Source of the DNA: Phoronis australis
Taxonomy: Eukaryota > Phoronida > Phoronidae
Direction: 5' to 3'
Length of the DNA stretch: 39,010 bases
NCBI GenBank assembly: GCA_002633005.1
Contig: NMRA01000099.1
Coordinates: forward strand, 960,497 to 999,506
Of this stretch, positions 10,401 through 22,400 are shown in pieces. How positions within the stretch are numbered: the stretch's first letter is position 1; each line of letters opens with the position of its first letter. The notes beneath the pieces are model-generated. The model was not told the origin of the DNA, did not search any database, and worked only from the letters and a program-made list of their open reading frames with translations. The position numbers were made by a program, and so were the translations under genes.

Positions 10401-13400
10401 GAGCTAAAATAAAGTTGGTTGGTTATCCTAGACATATTTTTCACTTAATTACAGCTTTTCGTAATTTTATTAATTACTCGTCCGCTTTTCCGGAGGTGAC
10501 GTTTTAGGAGGCAAGCGCTTCCCGCCACTTGGTTTTGCGTTGAGCTTACTGTGCGAATCTGTTCTATTCTACTTTTGTTTTGTGCTATTTTTCACCAATT
10601 GTCGCCACCACTTTCCATCGGCGAGTATTCTGCGGCAAGATAGGTTAGTAGAGAACTCAACTGCGTTGGATTTAGGGATTGTTTAGTGTGTTGTAAGCTG
10701 AAAATGGCTGGAGTCGGTGACCCGTATCACAGTGACAGTAGTGTGAGTGACGGAGACCTTGTTCACAGCAGTGGTGACGAGGNNNNNNNNNNNNNNNNNN
10801 NNNNNNNNNNNNNNNNNNNNNNNNNNNNNNNNNNNNNNNNNNNNNNNNNNNNNNNNNNNNNNNNNNNNNNNNNNNNNNNNNNNNNNNNNNNNNNNNNNNN
10901 NNNNNNNNNNNNNNNNNNNNNNNNNNNNNNNNNNNNNNNNNNNNNNNNNNNNNNNNNNNNNNNNNNNNNNNNNNNNNNNNNNNNNNNNNNNNNNNNNNNN
11001 NNNNNNNNNNNNNNNNNNNNNNNNNNNNNNNNNNNNNNNNNNNNNNNNNNNNNNNNNNNNNNNNNNNNNNNNNNNNNNNNNNNNNNNNNNNNNNNNNNNN
11101 NNNNNNNNNNNNNNNNNNNNNNNNNNNNNNNNNNNNNNNNNNNNNNNNNNNNNNNNNNNNNNNNNNNNNNNNNNNNNNNNNNNNNNNNNNNNNNNNNNNN
11201 NNNNNNNNNNNNNNNNNNNNNNNNNNNNNNNNNNNNNNNNNNNNNNNNNNNNNNNNNNNNNNNNNNNNNNNNNNNNNNNNNNNNNNNNNNNNNNNNNNNN
11301 NNNNNNNNNNNNNNNNNNNNNNNNNNNNNNNNNNNNNNNNNNNNNNNNNNNNNNNNNNNNNNNNNNNNNNNNNNNNNNNNNNNNNNNNNNNNNNNNNNNN
11401 NNNNNNNNNNNNNNNNNNNNNNNNNNNNNNNNNNNNNNNNNNNNNNNNNNNNNNNNNNNNNNNNNNNNNNNNNNNNNNNNNNNNNNNNNNNNNNNNNNNN
11501 NNNNNNNNNNNNNNNNNNNNNNNNNNNNNNNNNNNNNNNNNNNNNNNNNNNNNNNNNNNNNNNNNNNNNNNNNNNNNNNNNNNNNNNNNNNNNNNNNNNN
11601 NNNNTAGCTGTCTTATCTCGACAGCCCGGCATTGCTCTCTTGCCGTTGCGCCAAACATGCTATGCAAAGAAGTAAGACAAGGATCGGGGGTGGTCGAGCC
11701 AGTCGTCGATCAAGAATAAAATTTCAAGCAACTGCATAAATATGTTACAAAATGTCAGAGAACAGCAATGTTTCAATTCATTATTCTAAACGATCACCGT
11801 ACCAAACTTCATGGTGGAAAAACATTTATTTTTCATACAAGATGTCCAGATTATCCTATTTATATCACTTGTAATATCGCACTGCGGCACTGTTCGGTCC
11901 CGCTGTTATCGCGCAATGTCTCAGTCGGCTGACAATCGTGACTTGGAAATGCCGTCAAGTAATATAACGGCCTCTTTCAATATGCATCTCGTTTTTTTTA
12001 TGGCCAAAGATAGTGGCGGTATTCAGCACGTACGTAGGGCCTACGTGTAAGTCACCTGTCAATCACATTTTGGTGTCAAGGTATGTTCAGGAAATGTGAA
12101 TCCTAGAAATTGTGGTTGTGCATTTTCGGAGTGCATCTTTCCACTGTCGATGACTTTTGTTTACGATACTTTCCTGTATTCATACAGTGTGAATAACACA
12201 CCGGGTTTTATCGACCACTGTACATGTATGTGCTTCAAGCACGCGGCTGTTGTAGAAACGAAATAGTTGCTACTACGCCATTTGCGGCTAAAAATCGTCC
12301 GCCAATGACTGCCGAGGTTACATCAACCAATGCTAAAGCGCGTGCTACTGCGTGATACCAGCGTGCTGGTTAGGCACGTAGGGAACCAGCGAGGCATTCT
12401 GGCTCGCTTATCAAGTTGTCGGTGCACTGGAGCCGTGACCGGGATAGTTTGTCTAGTGTTGTAGTTAGTAGCAGAAATTTTCATTGGTTTTCAACGCCAG
12501 ATCAAAGAAAAGAGCTCCTTAGTGGTTTCATCCTTTGATAACGACATGTACTGTCACTGTGGCGCACCAGCAGGGTGTACAAAAGCGACAATAATCGGCA
12601 GCAGATTGCGTTCTACACGGGAGAGATGGGATATATGGAGAGCTGTAATATTCAGAAAAAATTAGAAGCGAAAGAGGACTTGGATTCATCTCCTAGGGCA
12701 GAAGTAAGAGAGAATCAGACAGAGAGGGAGGGGGAGANGGGAGAGAGGGGGGAGGGAGAGTGAGAGGGAGAGAGAACAAAAGATCTAGTGCTTCCCGCGT
12801 GCTACACAAACACTGAACAGGAAAATGAATGTTTATTTGCCCAAATAAAGGAATTTATGACACAATGCAACAAATTTCGTTATTAGGGACAAATAACCCA
12901 AAACCAGAGTCATTAGTCATTTTAATGTATATTCAATTACAATGCATTTGCATTCAAAATAGACTCTCACTATTTTGGCACACTTTGCACATCTTATACC
13001 GCTTTCCAGTGTGGAGTTATTATCAGATGCACATAGAGTGTCTAATCGGGATACCGATCAGACGTTAAACGAATAAGTTACAAAACAGATCCGCCATTTT
13101 ACGAGTGAAATGTTAATATTCTGGCCAATCTGGTGAGACCAAATACGCTAACAAGAATATTCACCAAGGCCGCCGCCATTATTGTGTCATGGACCGTGGC
13201 GACACCTAGCGGGTGTGTGTGGGCCAACGAAGTACGCAAGGCATTCACTATGGCCGATCTTAGTTTGCCAAATTCAAAGTTGTCAGTGAAGTGTCTTTGT
13301 TTAAAAATATTGAAAACAAAAAACACGAGCACTGTAATGGAAAAATACACATAGGCAAATTATAGAGTAAACCAAGAAAAAATTTGGGCAGCAAAGGTAA

Positions 13401-16400
13401 TATAAATTACGAGAAATAAATTATAAGCAAGAGGGAGACTCAGTAATAAGAGCTGAGCCGATGAAAGTAGGTTATTGGAGAATGTGCAGGTACCGAGCCT
13501 GTAGGATTTTGTCCAGGGGGGTCAGGAATGTAATAAACATCAAATGGATCTGCTGAAGAAGAGATAGGAGTGGNTTAAGCGATACTTCCTGCCATGTTTT
13601 CAGCAGCGAGTAATAGGCAGAACTCCTATATGTGACCGTATTTTAAAATGCGTGAAAATTGGGTATAAATAATCCAACACCATAGGGATTTGATGAATGT
13701 TTATTTTTGGAGATGTGTTGGTGATTTCTCGGTCGCGGCTGGGTACACGAAAGCAATGTTACGTACTACGTGCCGGTACAGGTTATCACGAAACAGCAGT
13801 AAGCACATACATTAGGTACTTGATGGGTACGATAGAAAGAATGTGTACATTGCCAACGAGTGCCAAATGGGTACACGACACCAGATGGGTATTGGGCTCG
13901 AGCAAAACGGTAAATATATCTTTAAGTACCAGATGGTTACTCAAACTGCCAAGTGAGCTAACGTTCAATATACAGTGCCAGATGGCTACACAGGGACCGC
14001 CAAGTAGGCTGAGTGAGCAGACCTAGCGGCGTGTGGTAGAGTTAGTTTGTCCAATACTTACAGAGTGAGCAGCACTGTTGCTATGTGGGGCAGTTCAGGA
14101 AGGTATGAGCAAGGTGGCATTGTGGCCTCGCTGGTTCCCTGCGTGACGCTAGGTGGTCGCTAGCACGCAGGTATCCCTTAATTTTCCTCGGGATTTTTTT
14201 ACACCGGCGTTTCTGATTGGCTGATCGAATTCTCAACAGGCAGCGCTTTATGCAAACAAACTGGTATGGCTGATGGAGGAAGTGTAAATGTGGTCTGTTG
14301 TACAGACAAATCGGTGCTTAAAATTTATGTTCAGGAAATGTGAATCCCAGAAATTGTGGTTGCGCCTTTTCGGAGTGCATCTTTTTAGTGTCGATGACTT
14401 TTGTTTACGATACTGTCTTGTATTCATACAGTGTGAATAACACACCGGTTTTATCGGCCTGATATGTGTTTATTGTACATGCATATACATATCCGCCATT
14501 TTACGACTGAAATGTTAATATTCTGGCCTATCTGGTGAGACCATCATAGGTTGAAAATAGCAATAAATACATTACGCGTTGGATACAGAACAAAACTGCA
14601 TATAGGAAGTCTTACGAAAGGTTTGTAAATTTAAATTTGGAATAACGAATTTTCTGCAAGGTTTTTGAAGTCTTTCGCTCACTTACTGTTCACATTTTTA
14701 AGTTTTGTGCACCCTGTACAACAGAAAACGGGGCTTCCTAGACCTGGTTTCTTAAGTCCGAAACCTCTGAACAAAAACTGTTGTGCGCTATCAGTTCACG
14801 AGTCGACGATTTCGTCCACCATCTTATATATGTAATTAGGTTGAGTAGACAAACCAATTCCCGTGTGCCACAGTTCTCCAAGTAGGTGGATAGAGTAAGA
14901 GCTGTTTCGACTTACATTTTACGAAGGATATCGATAAAATTGCCAATGGTTGCCGTTATTCCATTTCCAAAATATTCAGCATTATTACTTCTTCGTTTTT
15001 CTTCCCGAGAACAGCTTACGTTTAAAAATGAAGATGATTTTAGTATAAATCGGGTAATTAGCAAAACCAGACGTCCTTCATCCTAGATCAACATTCATAC
15101 TGTAAATTAGTCTTCGAAACAAGTGTTGAAATCACTGCAATAGCGGAGTTGCAACGCCGCCATATTGGAAATGGGTCAGAATGTTGCATTGTGGTTAAGC
15201 CGGTAAACAAGTACGTCGGCAAGCGTGGGGGCGAACCGGCCACAGGGAGGTTATACGTGTTGTGTGCCTGGCATGCTATAATACCAGTTAGCGAAATAAA
15301 AAATTTAGTTACTACCTGTTTCCCAAGGATCAAGAACTGCGTTAAACATGGGTCAGAGACATCGGTAGAGCTGGTAGCAAAGGCCGACTTCGTGAATTCT
15401 TTCCGACTTCGTAGCATAAAGTGTGCAGCGCTCATTTTGAGGGCGGCAAGAAAACGTATCTTAGAAACTGCCCAACAATATCTCCCTTCAAAGAAACAGT
15501 AACAAATACTCCACGGCGGTTGGTAGTGAAAAAAAAACTTGTTTTCGCTTGACCAGAACCAAGCCAACATGAGCAATTTTGAGGATAATGCCTCTGCACA
15601 ATCACCTGTTCTGGGTCGACTCACTTAACGTATGCTCACTATATGCATTACGCGCTAAGATAAAGCGTGCAGATTATTATTATTTACTTTCTACAAAATT
15701 GTGGTACATTGCTATCAAAATTCGTTGTTAAATTACGATCATTTTTCATAAAATTTTGTTGAAGTTCCAGGGCGAAATCTTGCCGACAAATGCGTAGCTG
15801 CTGGTCTCGCAATCGTCGATAGGGCTTGAATTCTTAAATAAGAATACAGCTTTGACTCAACAAATTACCTGAAATCCTCCTCAAGTTTTCCAAATAGCGT
15901 CTCTAAGATTTTTAAGTTCTTGTGAAGTCTGGATTAACTGCAGATTAAGTCCAAATCTACGCTAGATTGTAGCACGCAACCCGAGAAAAATCTCTGTGGG
16001 AACACATGTTGTTGTCACGTGACGTTTGTTTTGAAGTTTGTATGCGTGTGTGTGAGAGTAAGCGTGCGTGTGCTTGTCAGAGTTCATTTGCCAGAGTAAT
16101 GTAATGATCTAGGTGTGCATTGTATCCAAAAAAAAAAAATAAAAAAATAAGTCAAACAGTCAAGCAGAGCGTGTTTTAATATTTACGGCTTAGCACTTGC
16201 TGGCCTCATCTGCTAAAAACGTTCGAGAATTTTTTCGGTAAGACCGACATGTCACTCATTGAGTCGCCGGGTGAGTGGATGCGTGACCGTAGTGTAACAG
16301 CTATTTCCCGGAAGATTTGGGGTGTAAGGGTGCGAAGTGGGTCATTTTGACCTTAAAAACACCAATTATGATTAGTTAAATAATTTCTCTTAAAAATAAT

Positions 16401-19400
16401 GCAGAAGCTTTTTACGGTATTGGAAACTTTCGGAAATTAGTGCCAATATTTATTTGCCGATGCTATGTTACCCGATTAATCTTCGATGACAGTCGGTACA
16501 TTATGCAGCGCGCGCTTCTTGGTCGCGTGCTAACACTGGTCGAGTTTTTTTTTTTAGTCTTCGATTCACGGTTTTCACATGCACAAAGAAGTTTGAGGCC
16601 GGAGAAGATCTGTACTGGAAAGAAACAATGCAATCTCGCTCTTTGACAAGTACGCTGTCTCTGTTTTCAAAGTCCAGACCCGCGTAGTGGGGCACATCCC
16701 TCGCAAGAGCAGCAAAACTTCTGCATTCTTTTTGAATCGCGGCGTAAGTTTGAAGTGTATACGGACATAACGGTGAGGCTCGTGGTCCGTTACAAATTCA
16801 GGCTGTCGGATCTTTCAGTTGATAAATTGGAGACGTTAGAACTGTAGGTAAGGGCCTTACTTCCATTAAATAGCCGATCAACCTGGCTGCAGCCAGCCAG
16901 TGAAGCCGAGGTTAGGAGGATAAAAACTAACCTCATGAACAAATTGTAACATTTCTATGTCGGAACAACACACAAAATTCACGGACTGGTGTTATCAGTT
17001 TATTGCCATGTGTTGTCCCCAAAGAGTGCAATGTGAAAACCCACTCGTTTACTCTACCTAGTTTCGCACCACGGGAGTGCGCACCCGCTGGGCATGCTAA
17101 ACTCGAAACTATGAACTCATGTATTTGCAGTGCCTCCCTCACTACATGAGGACGCTGCGCCAAGGAAGTAACTCTACCTCGTACTCTACTGCGCCAGTGG
17201 GTAGGCGCAACTCGAAACCGTGCCCAGTTTTTCCAGTTTGTGAGATAACGATTTTTTTTCTTCAGGAAAAGGGCCGAGTATATGGGACACGTTTGCACAT
17301 ACCCCCAACAAAATTCACAACAACGATACCGGAGACATCGCCTGCGACAGTTACCACAAGTTCATGGAAGATGTTCAGCTGCTTAAGGACTTAAAGGTGT
17401 AGTAACGTCACAGGTGTTAGGATTCTTTGTCATCAATCACTGTCAAAAAATCCGTTCTTGTGTTTTTCCTGTCAGTAAAAAAGAGCCATCGGCCGGTCAA
17501 GTATTGTTAAGTACACGATAAAACATCACCGAGCTGCTTTAACGGGAAATTTCCTTCTTACAATAAAAAATTAGGCAGATTACCTGCAGCAAACAAAATA
17601 GCCTTCCGTAAACATAAGAAAAGCAAGACCTCGCGATACCTCGCAAAAATCACGCGAGTGAAACGCGATTATTTCACGAGTATGCTATGATCAAAGGCAA
17701 AATCATACTTTTGTTGAGTGGGGAAATTTTAGCGTGAATACGTTTACCTTTCAGACAAGTGGAAATGGCAAATATCTGTTTAGTAGTGACATATTTTAAC
17801 CTAAATTATTTCTGGAATCTTGAGTGTAAGAGCACTTGGATTCTTGTCCCCTCTCTTGCACCGAGGCAAACGTGAATTTGTGATCTTAAGAACAGAATGG
17901 TCAAAAGTGAATTTTGATATTTCAGCATCTCATTTTTTCTGGTGGACGCACCAAGGCAAAGACATGGCTTTGTTGAGTTGCCTAATCTTTGAGAAACTCC
18001 ATCAAATGTACTTTCTGTAAATTATGCCTTTTTTCGGAGGTGTCATAATACAAGGCTTTTATTTTCCTAGACTAGTGGTAAAGTCAAAATCAGCCACTTG
18101 AAGTGTGGCCTTTGTCCTAAAGGGAGCTTTGTACTAGATTATCTTACCAAAATGGCGGCCATTGAACCGTGAGGTTGTAGTGTTGAATTGCGATATTGGA
18201 TTCACTGTTCCCGTTCCACAAGTTGAGAGTTTTCGCCGCAAGTGCAAAATTTTTTACTGTCCACGGAACTCTTAAAATTCCCCTTGCCATGTGGCCAATA
18301 TTGGAATTGTTATCAAGCGGCAAAGTTTTAAAACGGTTACCAGTCCTGTCGAAAGTTTGGACCGTCGTCTCTTGTGGTTGCTGACACTGCGAAGTATTTG
18401 TTACGGATGGAGACCAAGGCATGAAAAGACTGAAGAAACATTTCGTTTGATAATATGCGCTTTATGTAGGTTAATACAATAAGTAAGCAGGGATATGTTA
18501 CCTTAAAAGGATAGTAAGCAAGTTTGGACCTATTGATAAATATTTCAATTCTCTTAAACAAAATGATGCTTAAAATCCTAGTCAACCCTTGCAAGTTAGG
18601 AGCAATTTTTAAAGCTCTGCAAAGTCTGCTAAACGGATAAGCTTGACTTTAATGGGAGAATTGCGAGATAACAGAAGTTTAAATCTTCCCATGAAGAACA
18701 TGACCATTACTGAGTGACACGTTGAGTATTTTTTAAGATAAATCTAAATGATCAAATGGTGGATGAGCAGGGGACAGAACGAAGATTGATTTAAACAATC
18801 GAAACAGGGTTTAGTGTCACAGTCACCAAGTGGCGAGACTGTCTCGTCCACGAGGAGACGGCTCACCTAGGACAACCAATAAAACATGTCGCAAGTCTGC
18901 TTAAAAGAGGCGGTTTACAAAAAGGGAAGCAGAAGAGGTTATCAAAAGCAGAAATGGGCGATTGGCATTGCTTTTGATACCCGACTGTACAAGATAATGC
19001 CATGCTTCATTGTGTGTTAATGCTGCTTCTGGTTATATGTGGAGACAATCTGACCGGATATAAGTATGATGATGCGATAGTGTTCTTTTATAAGGGCACC
19101 GACTTCCTTTCCGCATATGTATTATCTGTCGAGGCAAATCTAAACACCCAAAACCTTTTAATAACTAACCTGAATCGCACACTCACGTGACGAATTTTGC
19201 AAAATACATTCCAGGTGTCTCACTACCGTTTTTCTATATCATGGCCCAGGGTCATACCCACAGGAAAATTAGCTGACGGCATCAACCGTGTAGGAATCAC
19301 GTACTACAAGACATTGATACGTGCCTTGTTGAACGCCGGCGTCAAACCCATGGTCACGCTATATCATTGGGATCTGCCGCAAGGTCTTGAGGACGATGGC

Positions 19401-22400
19401 GGGTGGTTGAATGAAACAACAAACGAACACTTCAACGATTACGCACGACTCATGTTTCAAGAACTTGGAGACATGGTAAGACCGGTTGCTGCAAATATAA
19501 TGATGTTGGTTGCAATTTTTTTGATGAAATAATTGGTAAACGATTTTTGTTTCTTTGATAACACTGAGCATTTCAACAGTATTCATCTTGAAGAATTTGA
19601 GTAACGTTTGAAGGCAAGTTATGCTTGACTTTGATATATACATTTGTTTGACAATAACTTGCAATTTCAGTATTCGAGACCCCGTTGAAAAATCGACATG
19701 TGAAAATCATGCTTCATTCTAGAAAGATTATTGGTGAAAAAACAGGTGCTGCGAAATTACACTGGCTTTTGTGCCAAGCTGATCTATTTACAGACGACCG
19801 GAAACTGATGCATGCGCATTGCACAATAACGCCAGAGTCACTGTGTGGCTCATTTATTTTACCGGTACAAGCTGGCGACAAATGAAAGAAAACAATGAAT
19901 AGTGACAGTATGCTGTACCATTAACATTGGCATCCAGAGCACAAAAGAGGAAGTTAAAACAAACCCCACACAAGGCCAAATGACCAAGTCCAATGAAACA
20001 CAGGGGAGATTGGCCTCCTGCAAAATCGGTAACAACTAACATATAACATGAAACAATGGCAGATCGAAAAGACGTCAAATAAACCCTACAGAACCAAACT
20101 TACGAGAGAACTAGAGCAAAACACCTACAAGAATGGAAAGAAATATTACTAGGCGACAAAACACTTGCATACTGTCCTCTGAAACACGGCCAAAGGCTGC
20201 AAATCCCTAAAACGACTCCGATAAAAAACAGTGGCGAGCATACGGCGTCCATAATAGAAAGCTCTTGGCGACATCTATCGAGATACTTAAAACTAATCTC
20301 AGAAAGGGAGAGTGTCGGAATGAGACTACGTAAATTTTCCAATTTAAGCTGGTGTCATCTGCCAAGTTTACTGAACGACTCGCAATCTTTTGTGTATACC
20401 ACGTGTCAGCCTCTTTTTGGAAAGTTTAATTTTTGTTCCTGAAGCACGTCTTTAAGAAAAGTTACTCCTAATTAAAACAGTTATGAAACACGAATTTTGT
20501 CCAAGAAGCGAACATTTTAGATCACTTACCACCATAAAATTGTTATCAACTTGTTTCTTACACAGAAGAAAAGTGAGAACTGATACTTCGTTATTCAGTG
20601 AGACCATTGTCGGCGAATTAAATAACACGCCGTGACAAACCAACTTGTAGACTGGGGCCTCAGGCACTAACGAACTGTTGGTTCGCTCGAAGCCCCGCTT
20701 ACATAGAACTTGACCAATGAAGGAAAAATTTGAGACCAATTACATAACAGTAGGTGGTCTAAACCAAATGGTTATTCGGTGATGGACGGCAAGTGTACAG
20801 CAGCTTAAACTGCTTTCGTATCTAGTATAAGTTTTAGTTTTGCTTTGGTTGCATTTGGTAGAAAAATAAAGGTGGCCGTGTTGCATTCGTCATGACTTTT
20901 AGTTGTTTTTTATTTACTTTAAATGAAGAAAATGCGTTGCACTAGACTTGGAGATACTTGGCTCTAAAATCGTAGTCCGTATTTGGAGATCCGAAATATT
21001 TAGACCTACCTTTCGGATGAGTCATTGCCGAATAATATAATGTCATTGTGTGGCCCTATCAAGGTTTATTTCTGTAAATCTAACCTCACTGTTTTGTGCC
21101 TTTGTCCAAGGCGCACTGGTCTAAATTGGATCTCGCTTAGTGTTTTTGCTCAAAGTATAATTTTATGCAGCCCCGCATTTTAACACTCAGTTTGATTCAA
21201 CTGTTTGAGTACCGCCTGGGCAGTTCACACTGTATCCGAAAAGTGCGTATTGCTATTCTTTAAAACTTTGAAACTTATTATACAAATCGTTTCTTACCAC
21301 TAGGTTGGGCTGTGGATCACGTTTAACGAACCCTGGATTGTCTCATGGCTTGGCTATGGTGTGGCAGCATTCGCTCCAGGCAAATATGACCCTGGGACAA
21401 ATCCCTATACCGTGTCTCACAACTTGATCAAAGCACACGTTAAGGCTTGGCACACGTACAACGATGACTTTAGATCAAAACAAAAAGGTAACTTCATAAA
21501 TTACACTCTACCTTCAACAATCGTGTTATTATAAGATAATAGTGTTTTAGTTCGCGGGAAAAATGCTGTTGGCGACAACAACGATCGTTATTCACTGACT
21601 ACCAAACATGGTGACCATGCGTCCAATGGCTGATTTTTTATATAACTCCTTCAGTTTATCCTGGAGGTTGCTTTGAAATATTTCAATTCTCTAATGAGAA
21701 ACTGTAAGAGCGAAACAAAAACGAGCTGCAAAGGCCTCTCTCACTGTGACGTGTACTTTTTTGACAGGGCAAATCGGCATCACTCTCAATGGTGGCTGGT
21801 CGGAACCAAGGAACGCGAGCATTCCTGGAGACCTTGAGGCCTCAGAAAGAGCATTACAGTTCGACATTGGGTGGTTCGCGAATCCCATCTTTGTAAACGG
21901 AGATTACCCGGAAATAATGAAAACACGTGTCTACAACAACAGCATGGCGCAGAATCTGCCCAAGTCGAGACTTCCGGAATTTTCTGACGAAGAGAAGAGA
22001 CGAAATAAAGGTAAAGAGCGAAACTTCCAAACTCCACGTGTTATTTCAAATGCTACCTCTTATTTAATGTGGTGAGATAAGAGCCCTTCTATGTCAAATG
22101 TAATTATTTGATCATGATTTATTTTATCCCTGCGGCCATAATCGCTGTTATCATGATGTAAAAATTTACTCGTATAGGGATATCGTCATAGACTCTATGT
22201 AAGATTATATTGGAATCACAGCATGAAGAAATCAGTGTCATTTTTTCGTTTTGTCACCACTAGGATTTGATCATTAATGCTGGATGCGTGACGTTGTATT
22301 GGAAAACATGAGTGCTGTCGAATTCATTACTCGAAGGGAAATTACCGGTTTTACGGCTAAATTCATTCTTGAGGTTGTTCTTGGGTGAGATAGAACTTTC

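Larger units (their letters stand above)
4425..17265 (+). other. GH1 intron 1 (about 12.8 kb, mobile-element rich)
   Basis: A phase-1 intron from donor GTAGGC to acceptor TTCTTCAG. It splits the conserved [12 protein letters not shown] motif, which reads correctly once joined. It carries most of the mobile elements in the window, an 822-base gap, and about 1.1 kb of probable duplicate-haplotype sequence, so the true length is uncertain. Confidence 0.85.

Noticed and set aside
10672-11675. Open frames of 286-331 codons on both strands
   Set aside because: They are made almost wholly of unsequenced Ns.
15088-15624. 178-codon minus-strand frame
   Set aside because: It lies opposite a THAP pattern on the plus strand and has no domain of its own.
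18144-18422. 92-codon minus-strand frame in a GC-richer patch of intron 2
   Set aside because: No recognised motif and no continuation on either side.
20085-20443. Stop-free plus-strand stretch of about 115 codons without ATG
   Set aside because: No family resemblance, lies in an intron, and no good splice sites tie it to the gene.
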